Positions 7,042 through 16,504 of a DNA stretch of 64,000 nucleotides are shown one piece after another; position 1 is the first letter of the stretch, and the number at the start of each line of letters is the position of its first letter. Location of the stretch: NCBI RefSeq assembly GCF_019856455.1, contig NZ_CP082205.1, positions 1,054,001 to 1,118,000 on the forward strand, written 5' to 3'. The DNA is from Streptococcus suis. Lineage in GTDB: Bacteria > Bacillota > Bacilli > Lactobacillales > Streptococcaceae. Position numbers and translations under genes: made by a program. Under the pieces are notes generated by a model. It saw nothing but the letters and a program-made list of their open reading frames with translations, searched no databases and was not told the DNA's origin.

Positions 7042-9349
7042 TGACAAAAAGCAAAAGACGAAAACGCAGAAGCAGGAGATCAGACCTTCTACCGTAAATA
7101 CGTTAGCCTATCAAGGGCTTTTTCAGAATGGCCTTATGCAGGTCAGTCCAAGCTATTTCTCACAAACCTATCTCTTAGGAGATGTCAATTATCAAACAGT
7201 TGGCTTAGATGATAAGGGAGCTATTGTTGAGAAATATTCCGATTTAATCAATTCACTGGATGATAAGACTAATTTCCAACTGACCATCCTCAATCAAAAG
7301 GTCAATCTGGAAAAATTCCGTAAGAGTATTCTCTATCCCTTACAGGAAGATGGGTTTGATGCTTATCGTGATGAATTGAATCGCATGATGAATGCCAACT
7401 TAGAGGCGGGTGAGAACAACTTTTCAGCTGTCAAGTTTCTTTCATTTGGCAAGAGCGACCAAACACCAAAACTAGCTTTTCGTTCTCTATCACAGATTGG
7501 GGAATATTTCAAAAGTGGCTTTTCAGAGATTGATGTATCTCTTGGTTTACTTGGTGGAGAGGAGCGAGTGAATGTCCTTGCGGATATGTTACGAGGTGAA
7601 AATCATTTACCGTTTTCTTACAAGGATTTGACCCTCTCAGGTCAATCCACCAAACACTTTATTGCCCCAACCTACCTTTCCTTTAAACACAAGAATCATA
7701 TTGAATTGGACGATCGATTATTACAGATTGTTTATGTTCGTGACTATGGCATGGAGTTAGGGGATAAATTTATTCGTGACCTCATGCAGTCAGATTTAGA
7801 AGTGATGATTAGCCTACATGCTAAAGGCTCTACCAAGTCTGAAACCATGACCAAGCTGCGAACCAAGAAGACCTTGATGGAATCGCAAAAGATTGGGGAA
7901 CAACAAAAGATGGCTCGGACTGGAATCTATTTGGAGAAGGTCGGGCATGTTCTTGAAAACAATATTGATGAAGCTGAGGCTCTTCTTCAAACCATGACTC
8001 AAACAGGAGATAAACTGTTTGACACCGTATTTCTAATTGGCGTGCTGGCGGATACTGAAGACCAACTCAAACAATCTCTTGATATTATCAAGCAAGTGGC
8101 TGGGTCAAATGATATGATTATCGATAACTTGACCTATATGCAAGAAGCTGCCTTTAATAGTCTCTTGCCATTTGGGAAGAACTATCTCGAAGGTATTTCT
8201 CGGTCTCTATTGACTTCAAACATTGCCGTGAATGCCCCTTGGACTTCCGTAGATATTCAGGACAAGGGTGGGAAATTTTATGGCATCAATCAAATCTCAA
8301 GTAATATCATCAGTATTGACCGTGGCAAGTTAAATACTCCGTCAGGTTTGATTTTAGGGACTTCTGGAGCTGGCAAAGGGATGGCGACAAAACATGAAAT
8401 CATCTCAACTAAGCTCAAGGAAGCAGATAGTGATACTGAAATTATTATTGTTGACCCAGAAAATGAGTACAGTATTATCGGTCAAGCCTTTGGTGGGGAG
8501 AGTATTGATATTGCCCCAGATTCTACCACCTTCTTAAATGTCTTAGATCTATCTGATGAGAATATGGATGAGGATCCGGTTAAGGTCAAGTCCGAATTTC
8601 TCTTGTCTTGGATTGGAAAGCTCTTGGACCGTAAAATGGATGGTCGTGAAAAGTCCTTGATTGACCGTGTGACAAGACTCACTTATAAGCATTTTGACAC
8701 ACCGTCCTTGGTCGAATGGGTCTTTGTCTTAGCTCAACAACCTGAACAGGAAGCTAAGGACTTGGCACTGGATATGGAACTCTATGTGGAAGGGTCGCTG
8801 GACATATTTTCACATCGGACCAATATTAAAACAGACAGTCATTTCCTGATTTACAATGTCAAAAAGTTAGGCGATGAATTAAAACAAATTGCCCTCATGG
8901 TTATCTTTGACCAAATTTGGAATCGGGTGGTCAAAAACCAAAAGCTAGGTAAGAAGACCTGGATTTACTTTGATGAAATGCAGCTTCTCTTATTGGACAA
9001 GTATGCCTCTGATTTCTTCTTTAAACTTTGGAGTCGTGTCCGTAAGTATGGGGCGATACCGACAGGCATTACTCAGAATGTAGAAACGCTTCTTTTGGAT
9101 GCCAACGGCAGACGCATTATTGCCAATAGCGAGTTCATGATTCTTTTAAAACAGGCTAAGAGCGATCGAGAAGAATTGGTGCATATGCTTGGACTTTCCA
9201 AGGAACTGGAGAAATACTTGGTCAATCCTGAAAAAGGTGCTGGGCTAATCAAGGCCGGTTCAACCGTTGTTCCATTTAAAAATAAGATTCCACAACACAC
9301 CAAGCTCTTTGACATCATGAGTACGGACCCTGAAAAAATGAGGACATGA
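6998..9349 (+). CDS. virB4: VirB4-like secretion ATPase
   Basis: The energising ATPase of the conjugation channel, 783 aa. GTG 6998 is preferred because AAAGGAGA lies 7 nt upstream, giving a 44-nt overlap with prgI. The C-terminal motor has Walker A GTSGAGKGM near residue 453 and Walker B WIYFDEMQLL. The Walker A ends in Gly-Lys-Gly instead of the usual Gly-Lys-Ser/Thr, which would remove the hydroxyl that ligates Mg. The rest of the family pattern, including EIIIVDPENEY, is intact. Confidence 0.92.
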   Translation: MKKLKHLMKPKTSSNDKKQKTKTQKQEIRPSTVNTLAYQGLFQNGLMQVSPSYFSQTYLLGDVNYQTVGLDDKGAIVEKYSDLINSLDDKTNFQLTILNQKVNLEKFRKSILYPLQEDGFDAYRDELNRMMNANLEAGENNFSAVKFLSFGKSDQTPKLAFRSLSQIGEYFKSGFSEIDVSLGLLGGEERVNVLADMLRGENHLPFSYKDLTLSGQSTKHFIAPTYLSFKHKNHIELDDRLLQIVYVRDYGMELGDKFIRDLMQSDLEVMISLHAKGSTKSETMTKLRTKKTLMESQKIGEQQKMARTGIYLEKVGHVLENNIDEAEALLQTMTQTGDKLFDTVFLIGVLADTEDQLKQSLDIIKQVAGSNDMIIDNLTYMQEAAFNSLLPFGKNYLEGISRSLLTSNIAVNAPWTSVDIQDKGGKFYGINQISSNIISIDRGKLNTPSGLILGTSGAGKGMATKHEIISTKLKEADSDTEIIIVDPENEYSIIGQAFGGESIDIAPDSTTFLNVLDLSDENMDEDPVKVKSEFLLSWIGKLLDRKMDGREKSLIDRVTRLTYKHFDTPSLVEWVFVLAQQPEQEAKDLALDMELYVEGSLDIFSHRTNIKTDSHFLIYNVKKLGDELKQIALMVIFDQIWNRVVKNQKLGKKTWIYFDEMQLLLLDKYASDFFFKLWSRVRKYGAIPTGITQNVETLLLDANGRRIIANSEFMILLKQAKSDREELVHMLGLSKELEKYLVNPEKGAGLIKAGSTVVPFKNKIPQHTKLFDIMSTDPEKMRT

Positions 9350-9350
9350 G

Positions 9351-12152
9351 ATGAAAGAGGATAAAAAGCTAGTCAAACATGCTAGGCAAAACTTTCGAAG
9401 CAACTTAAAATCAGCCCGTATGCATTATCGGAAAGAAGTTAGAGCCTTAAAACAGACTGTTCCTAAAAAAGGACGATTTCGAAAACCAGCCCAAAATTCT
9501 CTTTTTCAGGAAAAGAAAACAGAGATAAAAGGAAATCTACTCAGTAGCCAAAAGGAAGCAGAAGAGAAGTTCCTAAAGGAAATTACCTATGTTTCTCCTA
9601 GACTGTTGAAGGTAAAGGAAATCAAGAACTATCGACTTCCTCAAGCTCAAGAGCGTTTGCGGACTGCAAGAAAACATTTGTCAGAAGTGAAACTAAGTGA
9701 GAAGCAAAAGGCAGTTAATCCCAAGTTTACTTTCCAAAAAGAAAATCCTTCCCCGAAGTCTCGCTTTCAGTTTCACCAAGAAAAATCATTTGATCGACTA
9801 AGTGCAGAAAAAGACGTAAGTTCTGCCAAGCGTGAGGTTAAACAACTCAAGAAAGTCCAAAAGACTAAGAAAAACTCTACCAAAGTCAAAGTTGGATTAG
9901 GCTTAGTTGCATCTGAATCCCTTGACCTGATAGCACAGGAGGATGATTTAGATGGTCTAAGATCCATGAAGGATATTAGTTTGAAAGCCAGACGCTATGG
10001 AAGGTTTACCTTTCAAGCAGGTAAGGTGGTAGTAAAAAGTGGACAGACAGGTGTGAGGTTTACCAAAACAAAATTTTCTCATGGAAAGGAACGATTCCAG
10101 AACTTCAAAAAGGGAAAAGGATTCACACGCCAGAAACCTCTTAAACCAAGAAGACGTTACCAGACCTTTTTAAAGCATGTGAGAAAACAAAGTGTCGCAG
10201 GTATCAAAGGAATCGTCCAAGCCATTAAGGGAAGTGTGACTTTCTTTTCTGTCCTTGCGGGAAATCCTTTGACTTGGATTGTCTCAGGCATTCTCTTGAT
10301 ACTCCTTTTGATGATGAGCTTTTTCATGAGTGTTTCAGGTAGTAGTGTCATTCAACAAGATGAGATGGAGTTGACCAAGGCCTATACCCACATGACGTGG
10401 GAAGATGCGGAACATACGAGAACCAATGAAAAAGGGATTGCCTACTACACCAAGATTGATGAGATTATGGTTTACATCAATCATCAATACCAAGACTACA
10501 AGCTTGACGATTTCATGGAAACAGGTGGTGTGACCTACAAAGCGTTTCTCAGTCAAGTGTGGACAGACTTAAATGGTGGAGATTCTATTAAATCCATGTC
10601 TGACTTATATAAAGAACCTACTTACAAGCTGTCTGATGAGGACCAGGAAGAGTTAAAGGAGTTGACAGAAGGAGGCAACTATCTAGCCCTTCAAGAATTG
10701 GACAATCCCTTTCAGGGACAGACTGACGAGGATAGCTTAAGCATGACCTACCGATATGGGTATGAGGTCATTGATGAGAAACCAACGCTGCATCACCATA
10801 TCATCTTAGAAGCGAAAGAAGGTCAAGTCATTGTAGCTCCGATGGATGGCAAGGTATCTCTTGATGGAGAGAACGTTGTTTTGACATCTGGTAAGGGAGT
10901 GAATAAGACTAAACTAACCTTGTTTGGCATTCATTCAGGCCGAGTGAGTGAACATCAACATGTCTTGGCAGGAGATATTATTGGTCAGACCAAAGACGGA
11001 ACGGGTCTAAAAGTCACCTATCAAAAGGTTGATGATGATACGGATAAGTTGGTCTATGTCAATCCAGCTTTCTACTTTCCAAAAGTAATCCAGGTTCAGA
11101 CCACCATTCTTCCAACTATCGGTCAGTTTGGCGGCGATGAGTTCGAGAGAGCCAAGGCAATTTATGACTATCTTAAAAGCAAAGGTGCGACAAATCAAGC
11201 TATAGCAGCTATTTTAGGAAATTGGTCGGTAGAATCTTCCATTAATCCAAAACGAGCTGAAGGCGACTATTTATCTCCGCCAGTTGGTGCGACTGATAGT
11301 TCGTGGGATGATGAGGGCTGGCTCTCACTTAATGGTCCAACTATATACAATGGACGTTACCCAAATATTCTCAAACGTGGTTTAGGCTTAGGCCAATGGA
11401 CAGATACCGCGGATGGGTCACGCAGACATACTTTATTGTTGGAATATGCCAAAGGAAAACATCAAAAGTGGTATGACTTAGAGTTACAACTGGATTTCAT
11501 GTTGCATGGGGACAGTCCTTATTACACCAACTGGTTAAAAGATTTCTTCAAAAATACAGGTAGTCCAGCTAGTCTTGCCCAACTCTTCCTCATTTACTGG
11601 GAAGGAAATTCAGGGGATAAGCTACTTGAGCGTCAGACACGGGCAAGTGAGTGGTATTACCAAATTGAAAAAGGCTTTAGTCAACCCAACGGTGGGACAG
11701 CACAAAGTGATCCAAAAGCACTTGAAGCTGTACGAGGAGACCTTTTTGAAAACTCTATTCCAGGAGGTGGTGACGGGATGGGTTACGCTTTCGGCCAATG
11801 TACTTGGGGAGTCGCAGCCCGTATCAACCAACTGGGGCTAAAACTCAAAGGTAAAAACGGTGAGAAGATTCCAATTATCAGTACCATGGGCAATGGCCAA
11901 GATTGGGTACGAACAGCCGCAAGTCTCGGTGGGGAGATAGGGACAAGTCCACAAGAAGGAGCTATCCTTTCCTTTGCGGGAGGAGGACATGGCACACCAA
12001 CAGAATACGGACATGTGGCTTTCGTCGAAAAAGTCTACCCAGATGGCTCCTTCCTTATCTCCGAAACCAACTACAATGGCAATCCCAACTACACCTTCCG
12101 TAAATTATCTGGAGTGGATAGTAGCTTGAGTTTTGCTTATACGACGAAATAA
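9351..12152 (+). CDS. VirB1-like cell-wall hydrolase with lysozyme and CHAP domains
   Basis: A 933-residue hydrolase that opens peptidoglycan for the mating channel. The order is: a very basic N-terminal cytosolic region (about 1-305), one membrane helix (about 307-330, PLTWIVSGILLILLLMMSFF), a beta-rich segment around 470-560 resembling an M23/lipoyl-type fold (VIVAPMDGKV), a phage-tail-lysozyme-like domain (AIAAILGNWSVESSINP) and a C-terminal CHAP amidase/endopeptidase domain (GQCTWGVAARI with catalytic Cys; HVAFVE with His). It is the last gene before a strong terminator, one base after virB4. Confidence 0.88.
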   Translation: MKEDKKLVKHARQNFRSNLKSARMHYRKEVRALKQTVPKKGRFRKPAQNSLFQEKKTEIKGNLLSSQKEAEEKFLKEITYVSPRLLKVKEIKNYRLPQAQERLRTARKHLSEVKLSEKQKAVNPKFTFQKENPSPKSRFQFHQEKSFDRLSAEKDVSSAKREVKQLKKVQKTKKNSTKVKVGLGLVASESLDLIAQEDDLDGLRSMKDISLKARRYGRFTFQAGKVVVKSGQTGVRFTKTKFSHGKERFQNFKKGKGFTRQKPLKPRRRYQTFLKHVRKQSVAGIKGIVQAIKGSVTFFSVLAGNPLTWIVSGILLILLLMMSFFMSVSGSSVIQQDEMELTKAYTHMTWEDAEHTRTNEKGIAYYTKIDEIMVYINHQYQDYKLDDFMETGGVTYKAFLSQVWTDLNGGDSIKSMSDLYKEPTYKLSDEDQEELKELTEGGNYLALQELDNPFQGQTDEDSLSMTYRYGYEVIDEKPTLHHHIILEAKEGQVIVAPMDGKVSLDGENVVLTSGKGVNKTKLTLFGIHSGRVSEHQHVLAGDIIGQTKDGTGLKVTYQKVDDDTDKLVYVNPAFYFPKVIQVQTTILPTIGQFGGDEFERAKAIYDYLKSKGATNQAIAAILGNWSVESSINPKRAEGDYLSPPVGATDSSWDDEGWLSLNGPTIYNGRYPNILKRGLGLGQWTDTADGSRRHTLLLEYAKGKHQKWYDLELQLDFMLHGDSPYYTNWLKDFFKNTGSPASLAQLFLIYWEGNSGDKLLERQTRASEWYYQIEKGFSQPNGGTAQSDPKALEAVRGDLFENSIPGGGDGMGYAFGQCTWGVAARINQLGLKLKGKNGEKIPIISTMGNGQDWVRTAASLGGEIGTSPQEGAILSFAGGGHGTPTEYGHVAFVEKVYPDGSFLISETNYNGNPNYTFRKLSGVDSSLSFAYTTK

Positions 12153-12156
12153 AAAA

Positions 12157-12200
12157 AGGATATGCTAACAAAATGAATAAATGTTAGCATATCTTTTGTG
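12157..12200 (+). terminator. Terminator of the T4SS operon
   Basis: GATATGCTAACA (12159-12170) pairs perfectly with TGTTAGCATATC (12182-12193); T-rich sequence follows. The A-rich left flank means it could also stop the converging abiE transcript from the other strand. Confidence 0.85.
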
Positions 12201-12214
12201 TTTTTTTGTCACGA

Positions 12215-12614
12215 TTAATCAGAATTTATAGAAATGAGAACTGTTATGAGACGAATCATCTCATCAAGAACATCTGCAAGTGAAATCCCTTTTGTATAGC
12301 TATATTTTTTTGAATAATTTTGCCATTGTTTATTCTGAATAGGGTCAGATTTGAACCTCTCGAGTAGTTCAATAATCTTTACAAAATCGAGTTCTGTTTC
12401 GCGATATGAAAATGTTCTCTGACAGGCATTTCTCAACTGAATGAAGTCAATGTCTTCTTTCTTCAGTTTGGAAAGAATATAAACATCGTAAAAATCTTTG
12501 CTTCTACTGTTCAAGAAGTTACGTGAATAGATGGTTTGAAGTTTTTCAGCTAGAATTGTTTCAATTGTATAAGCAATGATTGGAAAATTGTCTTCATCAA
12601 AAATAGCTTTATAG
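12215..12614 (-). pseudogene. AbiEii toxin, C-terminal fragment
   Basis: This frame carries the C-terminal half of an AbiEii/AbiGii nucleotidyltransferase-type toxin: YKAIFDEDNFPIIAYTIE, followed by LAEKLQTIYSRNFLNSRSKDFYDVYIL, a typical segment of the family. The remaining half lies at 14218-14667. The intervening DNA is an IS1111-type element that replaced the codons between PITYD and YKAIF. The open frame runs on into the IS to 12679 but that part is IS sequence. The toxin should be inactive. Confidence 0.85.
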
Positions 12615-12722
12615 ACAATATGTAAAGACCCCCAGTTGAGAATTCGTGGATTTACCTGTACACTAGAATAAAAAAACAATCAACTTCTAACAGGAATTAC
12701 CACACTCAATTGGAGGTCTTAT

Positions 12723-13844
12723 ATGTTTCATTTTACCACACTTTTCATCGGAATGGATGTTCACAAAGAAAGTTTTTCACTCTGCTATTATGATATGATG
12801 ACCAATCAATTCAAACATAGCACTAAAGTTAGTCCAAATGTTAGCTATATTGTGAACTATGTGAATGAGCTTCGTCGTTTATATGGTCAAGATGCAGAAG
12901 TGTTATGTGGCTACGAAGCTGGATGCCTCGGATTTACCCTATATCACCAGCTACAAGCTCACGGGATTCCCTGTATCGTGATGGCACCTACAACGGTAAT
13001 GAAGGAAGGATCTAAGCGTGTTAAGACTGATAAGAAAGATGCGGCTCAGCTCGCAAAAGCTCTGGCCTTTCGTAGCTATCAGCCTGTTCATATTCCTACT
13101 GCTGAGGATGAACAAGTCAAAGAATATATCCGTATGAGAACAGACCACAAAGTGGCTCTGAAGAAAATCAAACAACAAATTCTTGCCTTCTGTCTCCGAC
13201 ATGATTTTCGCTATACCGAGGGAAGCAGTAATTGGACACAGAAACATGTTCGCTGGCTCCGTTCCCTAAAACCTGAGGGACTTTACGCAGAGATTTTGAC
13301 AGAATATCTATTGACCTATGAGAAATTAGTAGATCAAATAGAACGGTATGATGCACGAATTGAGCAACTGGGTCAAAGCGACAGTTATCAAGAGAAGGTC
13401 TCACGGCTTTCTTGCTTTATTGGCATTAAAACACTAACTGCTCTTTCCATTGTGACAGAAATCGGTGATTTTAATCGCTTTGCGACAGCTCAACATTTTG
13501 CTTCTTATCTTGGGCTAACTCCTAGCGAAAATTCTAGCGGCGACAAGGAGAGAAGAGGTGCTATCACCAAAGCTGGGAATAGCCATGTGAGACGACTTCT
13601 GATAGAAGCTGCACAATCATTGGCTAAGGGGACGATTGGGTATAAATCCAAAGAATTGAAAAGGAGACAAAGTGGAAACCGAGTGGAGGTGATTGCTTAT
13701 GCGGATAAGGCTAATGAACGCTTAAGAAGACGTTATCGCACACTTGTTCTAGGAAAAAATAAGAAACAAAATGTTGCTAAAACAGCTATTGCACGAGAAT
13801 TGTCTGGTTTTATTTGGGGGATGATGACAGGAAGAATAGCTTGA
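12723..13844 (+). CDS. IS1111-type DEDD transposase
   Basis: A 373-residue IS110-family recombinase. The N-terminal RuvC-like DEDD domain shows IGMDVHKES (Asp), GYEAG (Glu) and RVKTDKKDAAQLA (Asp pair). The C-terminal transposase_20 region contains FIGIKTLTALSIVTEIGDFNRF, then GLTPSENSSGDKERRGAITKAGNSHVRRLL, with the Ser that acts as nucleophile in this family. GGAGG lies 6 nt before the ATG. Full length and apparently intact. Confidence 0.93.
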   Translation: MFHFTTLFIGMDVHKESFSLCYYDMMTNQFKHSTKVSPNVSYIVNYVNELRRLYGQDAEVLCGYEAGCLGFTLYHQLQAHGIPCIVMAPTTVMKEGSKRVKTDKKDAAQLAKALAFRSYQPVHIPTAEDEQVKEYIRMRTDHKVALKKIKQQILAFCLRHDFRYTEGSSNWTQKHVRWLRSLKPEGLYAEILTEYLLTYEKLVDQIERYDARIEQLGQSDSYQEKVSRLSCFIGIKTLTALSIVTEIGDFNRFATAQHFASYLGLTPSENSSGDKERRGAITKAGNSHVRRLLIEAAQSLAKGTIGYKSKELKRRQSGNRVEVIAYADKANERLRRRYRTLVLGKNKKQNVAKTAIARELSGFIWGMMTGRIA

Positions 13845-13849
13845 AGTTA

Positions 13850-14205
13850 GCGCTTGTTTTCATGTACACTTTTGACCATTAAGTTTTATCATCGCAGAGC
13901 GATGAGGAATCCCTATTTCTATCCAAAATCACTGGGTGAATTTGGACAGAAATAAGGATTGAAATCATGTTTGAATGGAAAGTATCTTGAAGGAGTTTAG
14001 GACTTCAAGGTTTGAGTCATCTACGAAACGACTAAGTGGCACAATTGTGATCCACGCTTATAGAGAGTAGGACTCGCGGCAGAACCATTGACCTGTAGGT
14101 AACCAATCCACGAATATCAGAGTGGCCAATGCCCGAAGCTAAGAACTAGGCTCTTTCTAGATACTTTTCATTTTTTAATCAGTTCGATTGTTTTTACTTG
14201 ACAAA
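13850..14205 (+). ncRNA. Probable bridge/seek RNA region of the IS1111-type element
   Basis: The 360 bases after the transposase hold no gene but several inverted pairs (for example ATCGCAGAGCGATGAGG). In the IS110 family a structured RNA from the non-coding end guides the transposase to target and donor DNA, and in IS1111 types it comes from the 3' end. The RNA itself is inferred from position and family; its exact ends are not determined. Confidence 0.55.
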
Positions 14206-14217
14206 GGGCTTTACATA

Positions 14218-14667
14218 TCAGTCGTATGTAATCGGCTGAGGAGTTACAACATCACCTGTCGCAATATCCAAATGGATAACTTGTTTAATATTCTCAAGTT
14301 GGCACGAAATTGTTGCTCGATAGCCACCATAGTCATCACTTTCTTTAATAGCTGTGATTGATTGAATCACAAAAGATATACCTTCTTCGGAATCTGCTAA
14401 AATTTCCTTGAGTTGCTGTTTAACAGTTTCTTCTGAGAGTGTTATTTGATGGAATAAAAAGTCAATATCAACAGTGCTACGAGATTCAACTCCGATGACA
14501 TTCGAAAGTAGGAATCCTCCTTTGAAGATATAGTGATTTGAATAAGAACTTTGACTTAATTTTTTCAAAATGACTTCTAGGAAGTAATAGGTCATGACGG
14601 AATTAAAGGTTAAACCAGTATTCTTTGATATTTTATGACAGAGTGCTGTTAATTTAGCTTTGTTCAT
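14218..14667 (-). pseudogene. AbiEii toxin, N-terminal fragment
   Basis: The first 147 codons of the AbiEii-type toxin include the nucleotidyltransferase core FKGGFLLSNVIG ... RSTVDIDFLF (GG-GFL and DIDF, the GSx-DxD-type catalytic pattern). The frame stops a few bases inside the IS element (after PQPITYD). The ATG overlaps the stop of abiEi (ATGA), the usual coupling in this operon. The nucleotide-binding motif is present, but about half the protein is gone, so toxicity is unlikely. Confidence 0.85.
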
Positions 14668-15254
14668 ATTAGAACCTCCAGAGTTTGTTTAACTTTTTCT
14701 AAAGTATTCATTTTTGTCGCATATTCATAGAGTTTTGCTAGATTTTTTTTAGGATAGTTCCCATAAGATTGAAGTGTCTTGACAAAGAGTTCGGAATCAA
14801 TCTTTTCTCGATGTATTACAAAATCACAAATAATACGTTCAAAATCATATACCCTTACGTTGTTTCCCAAAGGAGTAGGTACAGTAGTCATTCCCAGCTC
14901 GCTGTATTCTTTAGAGACAAAGTGAATATTTAGATTAGCTGGAGGAGTATTAAAGCGGTAGCCTCTAGGAACTGTCACATCAAAATATTGTGGAATTTCA
15001 TCTGTAAACTGTTGTAGATACAGTGCCGAAATATAAGAGAAAATAGCCTTAGGAAAACGATATTGAAAGAAGTAGTATTCATCATAGTCTCCGTTTTGGG
15101 TTAGGAAAATACCTTTTTCAACTCGGAAGATAATGCCTTCTTTCTCTAGTCTTGTCAGATATATTGTTGGAATACCTAGTGCTTTACAATCTTTGTTTGT
15201 GACAATTCCATTGTTCTTTTCTATAAAATCGAGTAGAATCTCTTTTTTTGACAT
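14664..15254 (-). CDS. AbiEi-type antitoxin and autorepressor
   Basis: A 196-residue protein with an N-terminal winged helix (IVTNKDCKALGIPTIYLTRLEKEGIIFRVEKGIF) followed by an AbiEi C-terminal domain (FPKAIFSYISALYLQQFTD ... VTVPRGYRF ... RVYDFERIICDFV). AbiEi proteins repress their own operon and counter AbiEii. The ATG at 15254 is chosen for the match to MSKKEILL-type starts. It is intact while its toxin is broken. Upstream lies a promoter embedded in a near-perfect inverted repeat that is a good operator candidate. Confidence 0.88.
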   Translation of the reverse strand: MSKKEILLDFIEKNNGIVTNKDCKALGIPTIYLTRLEKEGIIFRVEKGIFLTQNGDYDEYYFFQYRFPKAIFSYISALYLQQFTDEIPQYFDVTVPRGYRFNTPPANLNIHFVSKEYSELGMTTVPTPLGNNVRVYDFERIICDFVIHREKIDSELFVKTLQSYGNYPKKNLAKLYEYATKMNTLEKVKQTLEVLI

Positions 15255-15268
15255 ACGGCCTCCCACTT

Positions 15269-15315
15269 GTTGCTTTTACACTACAATTTTACAATATTTG
15301 TGGTATAAAAGCAAC
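15269..15315 (-). promoter_or_regulatory. abiE promoter and AbiEi operator
   Basis: On the minus strand TTGCTT (15314-15309), 17 bases, then TAAAAT (15291-15286) form a vegetative promoter. It lies within an inverted repeat whose arms, GTTGCTTTTACACTAC (15269-15284) and GTGGTATAAAAGCAAC (15300-15315), match at 14 of 16 positions. AbiEi proteins are known to bind paired inverted sites in their own promoters. Confidence 0.7.
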
Positions 15316-15336
15316 ATTTTCTTTTCCCTCATTTTA

Positions 15337-15371
15337 TTGTGATAACAAAATCAAGCCTTCTTTTTTATGAT
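15337..15371 (+). promoter_or_regulatory. ICE regulon promoter B (TTGTGATA class)
   Basis: TTGTGATAACAAAATCAAG with the -10 box TATGAT exactly 23 bases after TTGTGA. It drives the adhesin operon and is followed by a 160-base untranslated leader. Confidence 0.68.
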
Positions 15372-15532
15372 GGTATTGAACTTGGGCTACGAGCTGTACA
15401 AAAAAGAGAGTTTCTCCTAGAACGGAAAGTTCTTCGTCAAAACTCCTATTTTTGTCGTGCTCGCTTAACGCTCTCGTATCTAATAAAGAGTGACAGTTTG
15501 TTGCTACATAAAAAAGAAAAGAAGGACTATTT

Positions 15533-16504
15533 ATGACCAAAACATGTAATCATCACTTTCTTGTCAATCAGGAAAAAGGCGAGAAACACGTCTTTCGCAA
15601 GAGTAAAAAATATCGCACTCTATGTTCCGTTGCTCTTGGAACAATGGTGACGGCTGTTGTTGCTTGGGGAGGAACGGTTGCACATGCTGATGAAGTCACA
15701 TCATCAGTTGACACCGCCATTCAACGAACGGAAAATCCAGCTACGAATTTACCAGAAGCACAACCAAGCCCTGTTTCTGAACAAACTGAAAGTTTAGGGT
15801 CAACTGGACAATCTAACGGTACAATTGCAGTCACCGTACCACATGATACGGTAACACAAGCAGTTGAAGAGGCCAAGGCTGAAGGTGTTTCTACAGTTGA
15901 AGATAGCCCAATGGATTTGGGAAATACAACTTCTGCGTCAGAAACCAACCAACAAATTTCAAAAGCAGAAGCGGATGCCCAAAAACAGGTTGAGGCTATC
16001 ACTGAAGTTACTGAAACCTACAAAGCTGATAAAGCGACTTACCAGTCGAATAAATCCCGCATTGAACAGGAAAACAAGGAACTGTCACAAGCCTATGAGG
16101 TAGCTAACCAAACTGGTAAAGCGACTAATTCCTGGGTTGAAACTAAAGTCAATAGCCTAAAAACTCGGTATGCAGATGCTGATGTGACAGTAAATGTACA
16201 AGTAGTTTCATCAGGAAATGGGACATCTGTACTTGACTATACAAACTATGGCAAGACTGTTGAAACCAGTCAATCAACTAACGAACAAGCTGTAGCGGAT
16301 TATCTAATAAAGAAAACTAAGGCAGATGATATTGTTGCGAAAAATCAGGCCATTCAAAAAGAAAATGAAGCTGGACTTGCTAAGGCAAAGGCAGATAATG
16401 AAGCCATTGAAAGGCGTAATCAGGCAGGTCAAGCAGCTGTTGATGCTGAAAACCGTGTAGGTCAAGCCGCAGTAGATCAAGCGAATCAGGAGAAAAACAA
16501 TTAG
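15533..16504 (+). pseudogene. Antigen I/II-family adhesin, 5' part before frameshift
   Basis: The N-terminus has a Gram-positive surface-protein signal (KYRTLCSVALGTMVTAVVAWGG, cleavage near AHA-DE) followed by the alanine-rich heptad region of antigen I/II proteins (for example ENEAGLAKAKADNEAIERRNQAGQ). The frame stops at 16502-16504 just after a run of five A (16493-16497). One more A would restore QEKKQLVSNRAAEIEA and join this part to the long frame beginning at 16498. As written, only a short secreted fragment without wall anchor would be made. Confidence 0.85.

Larger units (their letters stand above)
12615..14220 (+). mobile_element. IS1111-type (IS110 family) insertion sequence
   Basis: About 1.6 kb inserted in abiEii. 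Ends carry subterminal inverted repeats: ATATGTAAAGACCC at 12618 and its counterpart GGGCTTTACATAT ending at 14218. Only one DEDD transposase gene is present, and the long non-coding stretch lies after it, the arrangement of the IS1111 subgroup. At most two bases (AG) could be duplicated at the target, so the exact edges are uncertain by a few bases. Confidence 0.85.

Noticed and set aside
15339..15536. Open frame of 65 codons before the adhesin gene
   Set aside because: It starts within promoter B, has no ribosome site, and overlaps the untranslated leader.
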